Numbered from the stretch's first letter, positions 35,090 to 44,542 are shown. The stretch is DNA of 64,000 bases from an uncultured Arachnia sp. (GCA_947493995.1 CANLTJ010000001.1:477796-541795), one strand, 5' to 3'. Notes: generated by a model from the letters alone, not told the origin. Numbers and translations: made by a program.

Positions 35090-35116
35090 CCCCGCACTCG
35101 CCGCAGAAGCGCGGGG
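35090..35116 (-). terminator. Possible terminator after ABC operon
   Basis: CCCCGC and GCGGGG at 35090-35095 and 35111-35116 can pair, touching the stop of the ABC ATPase gene. On the minus strand no T-run follows, so the call is weak. Confidence 0.4.
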
Positions 35117-35911
35117 TCAGTCGAGCAGCGTGCGGTCCGACAGGCTCGCGCCCTTGATCTTGCTGAACTCCTCCAGCAGGTGCTCCGGGGTGGTGGTCTT
35201 CTTGGCGGCCTCGTCGACGTCGAGGACGATCCGCCCCTCGTGCATCATGATCAGCCGGTTGCCCAGCTCGATGGCCTGCTGCATGTTGTGCGTCACCATG
35301 AGCGCAGTGAGGTTGTGGCGGGAAACCTGTTCCCCCGTCAGACGCGTGATCAGTTCGGCCCGTGAGGGATCGAGTGCAGCGGTGTGCTCGTCAAGAAGCA
35401 GGATCGCAGGTCGGGCATATGTGGCCATGAGAAGGCTCAACGCCTGTCGTTGTCCACCGGACAGCATCCCGACGCGCATCTCCAGCCGGTCCTCGAGGCC
35501 GAGTTCCAGGGACGCCAGCTCCGCACGGAACACCTTCTTCTTGCTTCCGGTCACCGCCATCCGCAGCCCCCGTCGCTGGCCTCGGCCGAAAGCGATGGCG
35601 AGGTTCTCCTCAATCGTCAGGTGCGGGCTGGTGCCGGCCATGGGGTCCTGGAACACCCGGCCCACGCGAGCAGCACGACGATGCTCCGCCTGTTTGGTGA
35701 CTGTGCGCCCGTCGATGACCACCTGCCCGGCGTCGGGTATGTATCGTCCGGCGATGACGTTCAGGAGCGTCGACTTGCCGGCGCCGTTGGAGCCGATGAC
35801 CGTGACGAAGTCACCCTCGTCGAGGCTGAGATTCAGGCGGTCCAGCGCAGTGCGCTCATTCACCGTGGCGGGGAAGAAGCGCTTGGTAATGTTCTCGAGC
35901 TGAAGCATCAC
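35117..35911 (-). CDS. ABC transporter ATP-binding protein (TrpZ-like)
   Basis: A 264-residue cytoplasmic ATPase powering the uptake system encoded by the two upstream genes. Walker A GSNGAGKST, signature LSGGQRQAL, Walker B ILLLDEHTAALDP (His where most have Pro) and switch His in VTHNMQQ. The DEHTAALDP variant is typical of the TrpXYZ/PF04392-linked group. ATG 35911 overlaps the permease stop. Confidence 0.93.
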   Translation of the reverse strand: MMLQLENITKRFFPATVNERTALDRLNLSLDEGDFVTVIGSNGAGKSTLLNVIAGRYIPDAGQVVIDGRTVTKQAEHRRAARVGRVFQDPMAGTSPHLTIEENLAIAFGRGQRRGLRMAVTGSKKKVFRAELASLELGLEDRLEMRVGMLSGGQRQALSLLMATYARPAILLLDEHTAALDPSRAELITRLTGEQVSRHNLTALMVTHNMQQAIELGNRLIMMHEGRIVLDVDEAAKKTTTPEHLLEEFSKIKGASLSDRTLLD

Positions 35912-36816
35912 ACGGCCCTCGCTTCCGCGTTACGACGTCGCTGCCGCATCTTCTTGAACACCTGCCACTGGGGCAGGACCAGAGCCACCACCACCAGGGC
36001 CGCCGAGACGATCTTGGTGTCGTTCGGATTCAGTCCAGCGCTGATAGCCGCCTGGATGACGATGCGATAGATGACGGAGCCAAGGATCGCCGCCAGCACG
36101 GACTGCCACACCGCGGTCGCACCGAAGACGGCCTGGCCGATGATCACCGAGGCAAGACCTGCGATGATGAGGCCGATGCCCATGGAGATGTCGGCGTACC
36201 CCTGGTACTGCGCCACCGCGGAACCGCACAGGCCCACGATGCCGTTGGAGATCGCCAAACCGGCCACCTTGGTGACACCCGTGTTGATTCCCTGACTGCG
36301 TGCCATCAGTTCATTGTCACCGGTGGCGCGGATGGCCACGCCGAAGCCGGTGCCGAGGAATCCGTAGATCCCTGCGCCGACGATCAGGACCACCACGAGG
36401 AAGATCCCGACGGCCCCCCAGGTTCCCAGGAGTCCAGCATCACGCAGCGGGGTCATCAGCGTCGTCTCACGCAGGAGCGGCAGATTGGATTTGTCCATGA
36501 TATGCAGGTTGACCGAGTAGAGCGCGATCTGGGTCAGGATTCCGGCCAGCAACGGGTTGATGTTGCCCCAGACGTGCAGCAGACCGGTGACCACACCCGC
36601 GACCATTCCGCCTACGACGCTGACGATGACGGCGATCCAGATGGGGACCCCATTCACGATGAGCACGGCGGTGATGGCCGCTCCCGTGGTGAACGATCCG
36701 TCGACGGTGAGGTCCGGGAAATCCAGCACCCGGTACGTCAGATAAACACCCACCGCCAACATGGCGTACAGCAGCCCCAGCTCCGTGCCGAGCTGTGCAA
36801 CGACGGATACATCCAT
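35908..36816 (-). CDS. ABC transporter permease (TrpY-like)
   Basis: A 302-residue permease with about eight hydrophobic segments, of the branched-chain-amino-acid type fold used by PF04392-linked systems. The start LGLLYAMLAVGVYLTYRVLDFPDLTVDGSFT is split across residues 12-43 and is characteristic. It sits between the binding protein (56-base gap) and ATPase (overlap), forming one operon. Confidence 0.92.
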   Translation of the reverse strand: MDVSVVAQLGTELGLLYAMLAVGVYLTYRVLDFPDLTVDGSFTTGAAITAVLIVNGVPIWIAVIVSVVGGMVAGVVTGLLHVWGNINPLLAGILTQIALYSVNLHIMDKSNLPLLRETTLMTPLRDAGLLGTWGAVGIFLVVVLIVGAGIYGFLGTGFGVAIRATGDNELMARSQGINTGVTKVAGLAISNGIVGLCGSAVAQYQGYADISMGIGLIIAGLASVIIGQAVFGATAVWQSVLAAILGSVIYRIVIQAAISAGLNPNDTKIVSAALVVVALVLPQWQVFKKMRQRRRNAEARAV

Positions 36817-36872
36817 GTAGTCGTTCCCGGTTTCGAGTGATGAAGGGATCGGCGACTGCGGCCGCCAGAATC

Positions 36873-37913
36873 TCAGAAGGTCGTGGCAGCTCGTCCGACG
36901 ACGTCCTCCGGAATGTCGACTCCCATGCGTTCGGCGGCGTCAGGATTGATGGTCAGGTCGAAAGCCTCCTGCAGCCTCACCGGCATGGTGGCGGGGTCGG
37001 CGTCGTTCTCAAGGATGTCGACGGCCATCAATGCGAGGTCGCGACCCTGCAATTCGTAATTGACTGTGAGGGAGGCCACGGCACCGCGTTCGACGGAGCC
37101 CTCGTCGGAGGCCACCACCGGGATCTCCTGCTGCTCGGCAACCTGTATCAGAGCTTCGATTCCGGCCACGACGTTGTTGTCCGTGGGCACATAGAACGCG
37201 TCGACATTCAAGGATTGTGCAGCCTGCTGTACCTCCGAGGAGTTCGCGACAGTGGATGTCTCGATGGTGAGGCCCAGCTCCGCGGCTGCCTCCTCGGCGG
37301 CCTCCACCTGCACCTCCGCATTGATCTCGCCGGAGGAGTACACGATGCCCACCGTTTCCACATCAGGATCGATCTCAAGCAGCAACTCCAGCTGGTCCGC
37401 CACTGGATTCAGGTCCGAGGCGCCTGTGATGTTGCCTCCGGGGGCGTCCCAGTCCTCCACCAGATCGGCGGCGACGGGATCAGTCACAGCCCCAAAGAGG
37501 ATGGGGGTGTCAGCGATGACCTGCGCAACCGCTTGGCCCGAGGGTGTGGCGATGGCCAACACCAGATCCTTGCCATCCTGAGCGAACTGGTTCGCGATGG
37601 CCGTCAAGGTGGCCTGATCCGCCTGGGCATTCTGCAGGTCGAGGGTGATGGTGTCCTCGTCCCGGTAACCCGCCTCCGCAAGTCCGTCAATGAACCCCTG
37701 TTGCACCGCGTCCAGTGCCGGATGGGACACGTAGTTCACGACGCCGATCTCCAGAGTTTCACCGTCGCCGGGAGCACTTGACGCCTCGACGGGAGCGCCG
37801 GATTCCTCCACCGGGGTGGACGGCGCGTCTCCGGGCTCCGCGGTTCCCCCGCAGCCTGCGAGGAACAGGGCGCCCGTGGCGCTGAGAACGGCGGCTAGGT
37901 TGCGAAAAGACAT
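36873..37913 (-). CDS. ABC transporter substrate-binding lipoprotein (PF04392 type)
   Basis: A 346-residue lipoprotein delivering substrate to the permease. The lipobox LFLAGC follows a short signal peptide, and an acidic Pro/Ser linker precedes the domain. Conserved features: GVVNYVSHPALDAVQQGF, ATPSGQAVAQ, ILFGAVTDPVAADLV and VASDEGSVERGAVASL. The family (TrpX in streptococci) is linked to tryptophan or tyrosine uptake; the substrate here is not shown. ATG 37913 with GAGGAG upstream is preferred over a longer frame to 38081. Confidence 0.92.
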   Translation of the reverse strand: MSFRNLAAVLSATGALFLAGCGGTAEPGDAPSTPVEESGAPVEASSAPGDGETLEIGVVNYVSHPALDAVQQGFIDGLAEAGYRDEDTITLDLQNAQADQATLTAIANQFAQDGKDLVLAIATPSGQAVAQVIADTPILFGAVTDPVAADLVEDWDAPGGNITGASDLNPVADQLELLLEIDPDVETVGIVYSSGEINAEVQVEAAEEAAAELGLTIETSTVANSSEVQQAAQSLNVDAFYVPTDNNVVAGIEALIQVAEQQEIPVVASDEGSVERGAVASLTVNYELQGRDLALMAVDILENDADPATMPVRLQEAFDLTINPDAAERMGVDIPEDVVGRAATTF

Positions 37914-38088
37914 GGCGGGTACTCCTCGGGGATGCACCTGTATCAGGAACAGAACGTGTACTCGCCGGGACTCTACAGCACTCCCGCTGGCCAGCACTCC
38001 CCTGCCCACTCCTCGGCAGCACACCAGTTGTACCGCCGACGTGTCGTGCCGGTCCCACTGCCTCGCGGGATGTGCCCCCACTCAACGA

Positions 38089-38120
38089 CACATGGGGCCC
38101 GGTGAACCGGACCCCATGTG
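38089..38120 (-). terminator. Terminator after rplQ
   Basis: CACATGGGG / CCCCATGTG forms a 9-bp outer stem with an inner CCGG-TGAA-CCGG hairpin, 22 bases past the rplQ stop. It probably closes the alpha operon. The remaining bases up to the start of the divergently placed ABC operon (37914) show no other feature. Confidence 0.8.
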
Positions 38121-38142
38121 AGGTGAACTGCCGAGTATGTGC

Positions 38143-38790
38143 TCAGTTGGTCTTGTCCACCTGCTCGTCGCTGGACACGTCGCCAGCTTCCTGAGCGGCT
38201 TCTTCATCTGCCAGGTCATCGGCGGCGGCGCCTTCTGGTGAGGCGCCCTCCTCGATGTCCTCCGATTCGACGGCCTCAGGCTCGACGACCTCAGGTTCGT
38301 TGGTCTCCGGCTCAACGGCGTCCTGCTCGGCGGATGTCGGCTGAGCGGCCGATTCGCTCGTCGTTGCACCGGCGGAGGCGGTCTTGGTGGTGGCCTTGCC
38401 GGACTTCGCTCGTGTGGACCGCGACTCCTCGACGGATTCCGTGACGATCTCGATGATGGCCATCGGCGCATTGTCGCCCTTGCGGGGTCCCACCTTGGTG
38501 ATGCGGGTGTAGCCGCCTTCACGGTCGGTCAGCGACGGCGCGATCTCGGTGAACAGTGTGTCCACCACGTCGCGATCGGTGATGTCGCGGAGCACCAGGC
38601 GGCGGGAGTGCAGGTCCCCACGCTTGGCCTTGGTGATGAGCTTCTCAACGACCGGCTGGACGCGACGGGCCTTGGTCTCGGTGGTGGTGATCCGGCCGTG
38701 CTGGAACAGCTGCGAGGCCATGTTGCGGAGGATGGTGCGCTCGTGAGTGGGCGAACCGCCCAGACGAGGACCCTTTGTTGGCTTGGGCAT
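38143..38790 (-). CDS. rplQ: 50S ribosomal protein L17 with long acidic tail
   Basis: The first 120 residues are a normal L17 ([37 protein letters not shown]). The remaining 95 or so are Ala/Glu/Ser/Pro-rich and strongly acidic, with repeats such as [17 protein letters not shown]. Extended L17 proteins occur in actinobacteria but this tail is among the longer ones. Last gene of the alpha operon. Confidence 0.96.
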   Translation of the reverse strand: MPKPTKGPRLGGSPTHERTILRNMASQLFQHGRITTTETKARRVQPVVEKLITKAKRGDLHSRRLVLRDITDRDVVDTLFTEIAPSLTDREGGYTRITKVGPRKGDNAPMAIIEIVTESVEESRSTRAKSGKATTKTASAGATTSESAAQPTSAEQDAVEPETNEPEVVEPEAVESEDIEEGASPEGAAADDLADEEAAQEAGDVSSDEQVDKTN

Positions 38791-38872
38791 CAGTTGGTTC
38801 TTTCAGTCAGCTCCGAGCCGGGCTCGGAATGGGAATCTGCGGATGAACTCGAGGGGGCTTGCCCCCGTGCGT

Positions 38873-39916
38873 TCAGTACTGCTCAGTTTCGGCGAAGTCT
38901 TCGTCGCCGTCGATTTCTTCGTCGTCCTCTTCATTGTCCTCATCGAAGCGTTCAATGGCTTCCATCGGATCAAACCCGGGAGCGGAGTCACGAAGGGCGA
39001 GACCGAGGCCGTGGAGGGTGACCTTGACCTCAAGGATGGACTTGGAGCCGAAATTGCGAATGTCCAGCAGGTCCTCTTCGCTGCGTGCGACGAGTTCCCC
39101 CACCGTGTGGATGCCCTCGCGCTTGAGGCAGTTGTACGACCGCACTGACAGCTCAAGGTCCTCAACAGGCAGGCTCAACGATTCAGCAATCTGCTCATCG
39201 ACCGGGGACGGGCCGATCTCGATGCCTTCGGCATTGACGTTGAGCTCGCGGGCGAGGCCGAAAAGCTCGACCAGCGTGCGACCTGCGGATGCCATGGCGT
39301 CGCGCGGCAGCATCGAGGGCTTCGTCTCCACGTCAATGATGAGACGATCAAAGTCGGTGCGCTGCGCCACTCGGGTGGCCTCCACCTTGTAGCTGACCTT
39401 GAGCACCGGCGAGTAGATCGAGTCTACGGGGATGCGGCCGATCTCAGCATCGGGATCCTTGTTCAGTGCGCTGGACACGTAGCCGCGGCCGCGTTCCACG
39501 ACTAGTTCCATCTCCAGCTTGCCGGTGTCGTTCAACGTGGCGATGTGCAGTTCCGGGTTGTGGATCTCAACGCCAGCGGGAGGCTGGATATCAGCGGCGG
39601 TGACTGCTCCGGCGCCCGCCTTGCGCAGGTACATGACAACCGGCTCGTCCTCCTCGGAGGACAGTACGAGACCCTTCAGGTTGAGAATGATCTCAGTGAC
39701 ATCCTCGACGACACCCTCGATTGTGGAGAACTCGTGCATGTTGCCCTCCACCTTGATGCTCGTGACCGAGGCACCGGGGATCGAGGACAGAAGAGTCCGA
39801 CGCAGTGAGTTGCCGAGCGTGTAGCCGAAACCCGGCTCCAATGGCTCGATGGCGAACTGCGAGCGGTAGTCGGAGATCGTGACCTCCGACAGCGTGGGGC
39901 GCTGTGCGATGAGCAT
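38873..39916 (-). CDS. rpoA: RNA polymerase alpha subunit
   Basis: The 347-residue alpha subunit nucleates core polymerase assembly and contacts promoters. The N-terminal domain start [12 protein letters not shown] and [17 protein letters not shown] are diagnostic; the C-terminal domain has the helix-hairpin-helix [20 protein letters not shown]. It ends in an acidic tail ([10 protein letters not shown]). The ATG at 39916 is used rather than an upstream reading to 39994. Confidence 0.98.
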   Translation of the reverse strand: MLIAQRPTLSEVTISDYRSQFAIEPLEPGFGYTLGNSLRRTLLSSIPGASVTSIKVEGNMHEFSTIEGVVEDVTEIILNLKGLVLSSEEDEPVVMYLRKAGAGAVTAADIQPPAGVEIHNPELHIATLNDTGKLEMELVVERGRGYVSSALNKDPDAEIGRIPVDSIYSPVLKVSYKVEATRVAQRTDFDRLIIDVETKPSMLPRDAMASAGRTLVELFGLARELNVNAEGIEIGPSPVDEQIAESLSLPVEDLELSVRSYNCLKREGIHTVGELVARSEEDLLDIRNFGSKSILEVKVTLHGLGLALRDSAPGFDPMEAIERFDEDNEEDDEEIDGDEDFAETEQY

Positions 39917-39957
39917 GTAAATCCTTCCCGCGCCAACCGATATATGAGGGCGCGACA

Positions 39958-40199
39958 CAGAAAGCTGCGCTTTCTGATTCTTCTCTTGGATCATCCCGGG
40001 GCACGGCGCCCCGGGTGACAGTTATTGAGTTGTTCCACCCGACCCCGCTCGAGGAGCGAGCCCGAAGAACGCGGCGAAGCCGTTCGTTCTTCGGAACATC
40101 CAATCGTGCGAGCGAAGCGAGTTCGAACCGGGGCGAAGCCCCGGTGGGGTCCACGGGGCAGCGCCCCGTGTGGGGGTCCACGGGGACGGAGCCCCCGTG
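39958..40199. repeat. Array of GC-rich hairpins between rpsD and rpoA
   Basis: The 285-base gap holds at least six consecutive stem-loops. They are: CAGAAAGC/GCTTTCTG at 39958-39976; CCCGGGGC/GCCCCGGG at 39995-40015; CGCTC/GAGCG at 40046-40058; CCGAAGAACG/CGTTCTTCGG at 40062-40094 with CGGC-GAA-GCCG nested; ACCGGGGC-GAA-GCCCCGGT at 40127-40145; CACGGGGC-AGC-GCCCCGTG at 40152-40170; CACGGGG/CCCCGTG at 40179-40199. Stems are perfect and spacers are short. No gene is present. Confidence 0.85.
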
Positions 40200-40201
40200 T
40201 G

Positions 40202-40807
40202 CTACTTGGAGTACAACTCCACGACCAGTTGTTCCTGAACGTCGATCACGATCTGCTCGCGCGTGGGCAGCTGGTGGATGAGGATGCGCATCCGGTTGGG
40301 GCGAGCCTCCATCCATGCCGGCACGGAGCGTTCGCCGTGCGTCTCACGAGCAACCACGAGCGGGTGCAGATTCATCGACTTCTCGGCGACGTCCACGATG
40401 TCGTGGGCCTTCACGCGATACGACGGAATGTCCACGCGCTTGCCATTGACCAGGAAATGGCCGTGCACGACGAGCTGACGAGCCTGACGCCGCGTTGTGG
40501 CAAATCCGGCGCGGTACACGACGTTGTCGAGACGTGACTCCAGGATCTGCAGCAACCGGTCACCGGTTTTACCGGTGTGACGATCAGCTTCCATGTAGTA
40601 GCGACGGAACTGCTTCTCCAGAACGCCGTAGGCGAAGCGAGCCTTCTGCTTCTCCCGCATCTGGAGCGAGTATTCGGAGTCCTTGACGCGTCCGCGTCCA
40701 TGGACGCCGGGTGGGTACGGACGCCGTTCGAAAGCCTTGTCGTTTCCGACGAGGTCTGTCCCGAGACGACGGGACTTCTTGGTCATTGGGCCGGTGTAAC
40801 GAGCCAT
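40202..40807 (-). CDS. rpsD: 30S ribosomal protein S4
   Basis: An assembly-initiating 16S rRNA-binding protein, in E. coli also the translational regulator of the alpha operon. MARYTGPMTKKSRRLGTDL, RPYPPGVHGRGR and the S4 domain LDNVVYRAGFATTRRQARQLV are typical. It lacks the N-terminal zinc cysteines, so it is the zinc-free form. 201 residues. Confidence 0.98.
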   Translation of the reverse strand: MARYTGPMTKKSRRLGTDLVGNDKAFERRPYPPGVHGRGRVKDSEYSLQMREKQKARFAYGVLEKQFRRYYMEADRHTGKTGDRLLQILESRLDNVVYRAGFATTRRQARQLVVHGHFLVNGKRVDIPSYRVKAHDIVDVAEKSMNLHPLVVARETHGERSVPAWMEARPNRMRILIHQLPTREQIVIDVQEQLVVELYSK

Positions 40808-40841
40808 GTCTTCTTCTCAGTCCTTTTCTTGTCTCGGGCGC

Positions 40842-41252
40842 TCAGACGCGGCGGCGCTTGGGCGGGCGGACGCCGTTGTGCGGCATGGGCGTTACGTCGG
40901 AGATCGCTCCAACCTCGAGGCCCACGGCGCCCAGCGAACGAATGGCGGTCTCGCGTCCGGAGCCGGGGCCCTTGACGAAGACGTCGACGCGCTTCATGCC
41001 GTGTTCCATGGCGCGGCGGCCAGCGGCCTCAGCTGCCATCTGCGCAGCGAACGGGGTTGACTTGCGCGAACCCTTGAAGCCGACGGTGCCGGCAGATGCC
41101 CACGCGATGACCGCGCCTGCGGGGTCGGTGATGGCGATGATCGTGTTGTTGAACGTGCTCTTGATGTGTGCCTGTCCGGCGAGGACGTTCTTCTTCTCCT
41201 TGCGGCGCACCTTGGTCTTGGGGCCGCCGGTCTTACGGCTTGCTGTAGCCAT
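40842..41252 (-). CDS. rpsK: 30S ribosomal protein S11
   Basis: A platform protein near the E site, 136 residues. [35 protein letters not shown] and the basic C-terminus [13 protein letters not shown] are the S11 signature. Lies between rpsM and rpsD in the alpha operon. Confidence 0.98.
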   Translation of the reverse strand: MATASRKTGGPKTKVRRKEKKNVLAGQAHIKSTFNNTIIAITDPAGAVIAWASAGTVGFKGSRKSTPFAAQMAAEAAGRRAMEHGMKRVDVFVKGPGSGRETAIRSLGAVGLEVGAISDVTPMPHNGVRPPKRRRV

Positions 41253-41296
41253 GAATTCTCTATCTCTCCAGTCGAAGTTTCAGCTCACCGCGCGGG

Positions 41297-41671
41297 TCAG
41301 CGTACCTTTTTCTTTCCTGCGACGGCCTTCTTGCGGCCCTTGCGGGTGCGGGCGTTGGTACGCGTGCGCTGGCCGCGGACCGGAAGTCCGCTGCGGTGGC
41401 GACGGCCCTGGTAGTTGCCGATCTCGACCTTGCGACGGATGTCGGCGGCGACGCTACGACGAAGGTCACCCTCAGTCTCGTAGCTGGCCTCGATGTGGTC
41501 ACGCAGCGCGACGAGTTGCTCGTCGGTGAGCTGGTGAACGCGCACATCGCCACTGATGCCAGTGGCTGCGAGAGTCTCGGCGGCGCGGGTCTTCCCGACG
41601 CCGAATACGTAAGTGAGTGCGACCTCGAGGCGCTTCTCGCGCGGCAGGTCGACACCAAGTAGGCGTGCCAT
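41297..41671 (-). CDS. rpsM: 30S ribosomal protein S13
   Basis: A head protein that bridges to the 50S subunit, 124 residues. Start [16 protein letters not shown] and the motif [22 protein letters not shown] are diagnostic, with a Lys-rich end. The frame is open further upstream to 41842, but the ATG at 41671 matches all S13 proteins. Confidence 0.98.
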   Translation of the reverse strand: MARLLGVDLPREKRLEVALTYVFGVGKTRAAETLAATGISGDVRVHQLTDEQLVALRDHIEASYETEGDLRRSVAADIRRKVEIGNYQGRRHRSGLPVRGQRTRTNARTRKGRKKAVAGKKKVR

Positions 41672-41930
41672 CAGGCGGTTACCTTTCCAAGTGTTGTCGG
41701 TCCGTGACCCCGGTGGGGCCCGGTCGAGGACCGAGAAGGTGTTCGGCGTGATGCGTCCCCGTGCCTTTCGGCTGCATCTGGCAACCGGCGGGGCCCCGGC
41801 CTTCTTCCGGGGGCGGGGACCCGCATGAGCGGGCCCTTGCATTCACGTTGTTGAATTGTCGGGCGGGGTGGGCGATCGACCCAAGGTCCGCGATGATCTG
41901 CTCGTCTCCTGACGTCGAGCGACGGGGCTG

Positions 41931-42044
41931 TCAGCCCTGGCGCTGCTTATGACGCGGGTTCTCGCAGATCACCATCACACGACCGTGCCGGCGGATGACC
42001 TTGCACTTGTCGCAGATCTTTTTGACGCTCGGCTGAACCTTCAT
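41931..42044 (-). CDS. rpmJ: 50S ribosomal protein L36
   Basis: A 37-residue zinc-binding protein of the large subunit. [34 protein letters not shown]: the Cys-x2-Cys, Cys and His ligands are intact, so this is the zinc-containing paralogue. First gene of the rpmJ-rpsM-rpsK-rpsD-rpoA-rplQ unit. The 280 bases between it and infA hold the infA terminator and must include the promoter of this unit. Confidence 0.96.
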   Translation of the reverse strand: MKVQPSVKKICDKCKVIRRHGRVMVICENPRHKQRQG

Positions 42045-42274
42045 TCGAGCAACCTTTTCAATCAGCGATGGGGCTGTTGAGACCCCAATCGGTGGTGGAT
42101 GAACTCGGTACATTCCAAACCAGTACTGGCGCCGGGCGCGTGAGCGCACGAAGGCCAGCCGGGCATGATGGACCGACGTCCAAGGTTACGCCCTCGGGAG
42201 GGGAATGCCCAAATCGGCGGAAGGAGTTGGGTCAGGCGACCGCATCGCCAACTGCAACCACCACAACAACAAGA

Positions 42275-42298
42275 AACGCCCGACCTTGGCCGGGCGTT
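42275..42298 (-). terminator. Terminator after infA
   Basis: AACGCCCGGCC/GGTCGGGCGTT (11-bp stem, one G-T pair, two-base loop) is followed on the minus strand by TTTCTTGTTGTTG. It sits 25 bases past the infA stop, so infA is a monocistronic unit. Confidence 0.9.
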
Positions 42299-42322
42299 CA
42301 GGGTACTGCAGACTGCGGTTGG

Positions 42323-42544
42323 CTACTTGTGGCGGTACACGATCCGTCCACGCGTGAGGTCGTAGGGAGAAAGCTCCACGACGACACGATCAGCCGGAAG
42401 GATGCGAATGTAGTGCTGCCGCATCTTGCCGCTGATCGTGGTCAGCACTTTGTGCCCATTCGCCAATTCCACTCGGAACATCGCATTGGGCAGTGCCTCC
42501 ACGACAGAACCCTCCATCTCGAGGGCTCCCTCTTTCTTCGCCAT
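42323..42544 (-). CDS. infA: Translation initiation factor IF-1
   Basis: A 73-residue S1-fold protein that binds the A site of the 30S subunit during initiation. The whole length matches IF-1 ([20 protein letters not shown] split, [36 protein letters not shown]). It has its own promoter and terminator. Confidence 0.98.
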   Translation of the reverse strand: MAKKEGALEMEGSVVEALPNAMFRVELANGHKVLTTISGKMRQHYIRILPADRVVVELSPYDLTRGRIVYRHK

Positions 42545-42585
42545 GTGCTCTCATTCAGTAGTAGAAAAAAGTTTGATTGGTAACT

Positions 42586-42614
42586 ATCATACGCGTCGCC
42601 GCTTTGCCGCCCAA
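42586..42614 (-). promoter_or_regulatory. infA promoter
   Basis: On the minus strand TTGGGC (42609-42614) and TATGAT (42586-42591) are separated by 17 bases, close to the sigma-70/SigA consensus. The start site would give a leader of about 35 bases. Confidence 0.55.
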
Positions 42615-42683
42615 ATCTCGGATCCTCATGCATCGGCTCGGGGTTCGTTGCCTTCGGCGGCACTGGAAGAGCCGGAGAAGTAC

Positions 42684-43058
42684 TCACCAGAGAACGACGG
42701 CCGCAACCACCACGAGAATGACGAGCAGGACGAGGATGGCGCCGGTGGTCACAAGAGCGGGCACGAGGATGTTCCGAGACTCGCTGACGGTACCTGCAGG
42801 GCTGCCTGAGGACTCCACCAGTGGGGGAACCTCCACAGCGGCCGCCGGCAACTGCTCGACAACTGGCACCAACTCTCCGAGAGTCGTGGCCTCGTAGACG
42901 GTGTCGAGGGATGCCATGTAGTCGTCACGGTTCATACGGCCGTCGGCGAATGCGTCCGAGAGTCGCTTTGCCAGTGCTTCGCGTTCCGTGTCGTCGACGG
43001 CCTCCCCTGCCTTCTGCAGGTATCGCGACGATGGGGGCAGGCTGCTCATGGATCCCAT
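42684..43058 (-). CDS. DUF1707 membrane protein
   Basis: A 124-residue actinobacterial protein. The DUF1707 segment at about residues 20-60 (REALAKRLSDAFADGRMNRDDYMASL) is intact, and a C-terminal transmembrane helix (LVTTGAILVLLVILVVVAAVVL) ends the chain. Function is unknown; the family is common in this phylum. ATG 43058 or the in-frame ATG at 43049 may be used. Confidence 0.85.
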   Translation of the reverse strand: MGSMSSLPPSSRYLQKAGEAVDDTEREALAKRLSDAFADGRMNRDDYMASLDTVYEATTLGELVPVVEQLPAAAVEVPPLVESSGSPAGTVSESRNILVPALVTTGAILVLLVILVVVAAVVLW

Positions 43059-43084
43059 GGTAGGTCAGCGATGAACCAGGCTCA

Positions 43085-43131
43085 GGGAACCGCTGATCAA
43101 TGCTGTTCTCGGCATTGATCAGTGGTTCCTC
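43085..43131. repeat. Minimal TAGGGAA-type inverted repeat at map stop
   Basis: GGGAACCGCTGATCAATGC and GCATTGATCAGTGGTTCC are 18-19-base inverted arms with TGTTCTCG between them. The arms equal the ends of the 167-bp element without its core. The right arm overlaps the map stop codon, so it could also act as an mRNA 3' hairpin. Confidence 0.8.
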
Positions 43132-43957
43132 AGTCGGCGAGCGGCCCGAACGTGACGCCGCGAGCCGCGAGCTCGGCCTGACCGCCGTCGGGGGCGGTCA
43201 GAACCCAGACGCCGTGCTCGGTTATCGCAACGGTGTGCTCCCAGTGAGCCCCCCGCGAGCCATCACGACTAACGACGGTCCAGTCGTCCTCACACACCGA
43301 CGTCTGGTGCAGCCCCAGGGTCAGCATCGGCTCAATCGCGATGGCCATCCCCACCCCGAGCTTCGGACTGGGTCCGTGCTTGTGGAAGTTCGGAACGTCG
43401 GGCGCCATGTGCATCTGCGACCCAATCCCGTGGCCGGTGTACTCCCGCAGTGTCCCGTAGCGTCGGGGCTGTGCCCGCACGAACTCGTCAATTGCACGCG
43501 ACACGTGGCCCACCCGAGCGCCGGCTCGCACCTTCTCAATACCTGCCCACAGTGCTCCCCGGGTGGCTTCCACCAAGGTGGAGTCCTCATCCGACGCGTC
43601 GCCGATGATGAACGTCCGTGCTGCGTCGCCATGCCAGCCCTCCACGATCGCGCCGAAGTCGATGGAGACGACGTCGCCGTCGGCCAGCACTCGTGCCCCG
43701 GGAACACCATGGACCAACTCCTCGTTCACGGAGATGCATGCCACACCGCTGAAACCGACGCCATACTCTGCCCCGTAGTTCAGGAAACTGGAGGTGGCGC
43801 CGTTGCGGGCGAGCACTTCGCGTCCGACGTCGTCAATCTCCTTGGTGGTTGTCCCGGGGGTCGCAGCGTCGGCCATCGCGGAGAGCCCTTCTGCCACCAC
43901 CAGGCCAGCCCGTCGCATGAGTTTGAGCTGCTCAGGTGTCTTCACCTCGATGCGCAT
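43130..43957 (-). CDS. map: Type I methionine aminopeptidase
   Basis: It removes the initiator Met from new proteins. The two-metal site is complete: Asp in SIDFGAIVEGWHGDAART, His in EYTGHGIGSQMH, Glu in AIEPML and EHTVAI. 275 residues is in the normal range. Nine bases follow adk. Confidence 0.97.
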   Translation of the reverse strand: MRIEVKTPEQLKLMRRAGLVVAEGLSAMADAATPGTTTKEIDDVGREVLARNGATSSFLNYGAEYGVGFSGVACISVNEELVHGVPGARVLADGDVVSIDFGAIVEGWHGDAARTFIIGDASDEDSTLVEATRGALWAGIEKVRAGARVGHVSRAIDEFVRAQPRRYGTLREYTGHGIGSQMHMAPDVPNFHKHGPSPKLGVGMAIAIEPMLTLGLHQTSVCEDDWTVVSRDGSRGAHWEHTVAITEHGVWVLTAPDGGQAELAARGVTFGPLAD

Positions 43958-43966
43958 GCAGGAGCC

Positions 43967-44542
43967 TCAGTTCACACTCTGGCGGTCAAGTGCGGCAAAC
44001 ATGCGTTGCCGGACTTCTTCCACTGTGCCGGTCCCGTCCACTTCCACGAGAATGCCCTGATTCTCGTAGTGATACAGCAGCGGCGCGGTCTGCCCCGCGT
44101 AGACCTCCATGCGTCGACGAATGGTGTCCTCGGTGTCGTCCCCGCGTCCCTCCACCTGTGCACGATCCAACAGCCGATCGACGAGCGCGTCGGGATTGAC
44201 CTGCAGGGATACCACTGCGTCGAGTCCTGTGGACTCGGCCTGGAGGTACCGGTCGAGAAAGTGGACCTGGCTCATGGTGCGCGGGAAGCCGTCGAGGAGG
44301 AAGCCATGCGCGCAATCATCCTGCCCGAGGCGATCGGCCACGATGGCCTCGGTGATCTCATCCGAGACGTACTCACCGGCCTCGATGATGGCCTGGACCT
44401 GCTGGCCGAGTTCCGTGCCCTGTTTGATGTTGGCGCGAAAAATGTCCCCCGTCGAGATGGCCGGGATGCCGTAGCGCTCCGCCAGCGCGCTCGCCTGAGT
44501 GCCCTTGCCGGAACCCGGCGCACCCATGATCAGCAGTCTCAC
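43967..44542 (-). CDS. adk: Adenylate kinase
   Basis: It balances AMP, ADP and ATP. P-loop [10 protein letters not shown] at residues 7-16, [10 protein letters not shown] and [11 protein letters not shown] are typical. The 191-residue form has a short LID without zinc cysteines, as in other actinobacteria. Its start overlaps the secY stop by 4 bases. Confidence 0.98.
   Translation of the reverse strand: MRLLIMGAPGSGKGTQASALAERYGIPAISTGDIFRANIKQGTELGQQVQAIIEAGEYVSDEITEAIVADRLGQDDCAHGFLLDGFPRTMSQVHFLDRYLQAESTGLDAVVSLQVNPDALVDRLLDRAQVEGRGDDTEDTIRRRMEVYAGQTAPLLYHYENQGILVEVDGTGTVEEVRQRMFAALDRQSVN

Noticed and set aside
34985..35107. GC-rich palindromes resembling type I-E CRISPR repeats
   Set aside because: The pieces are not the same as each other, are unevenly spaced, and there are no regular 32-33-base spacers or cas genes.
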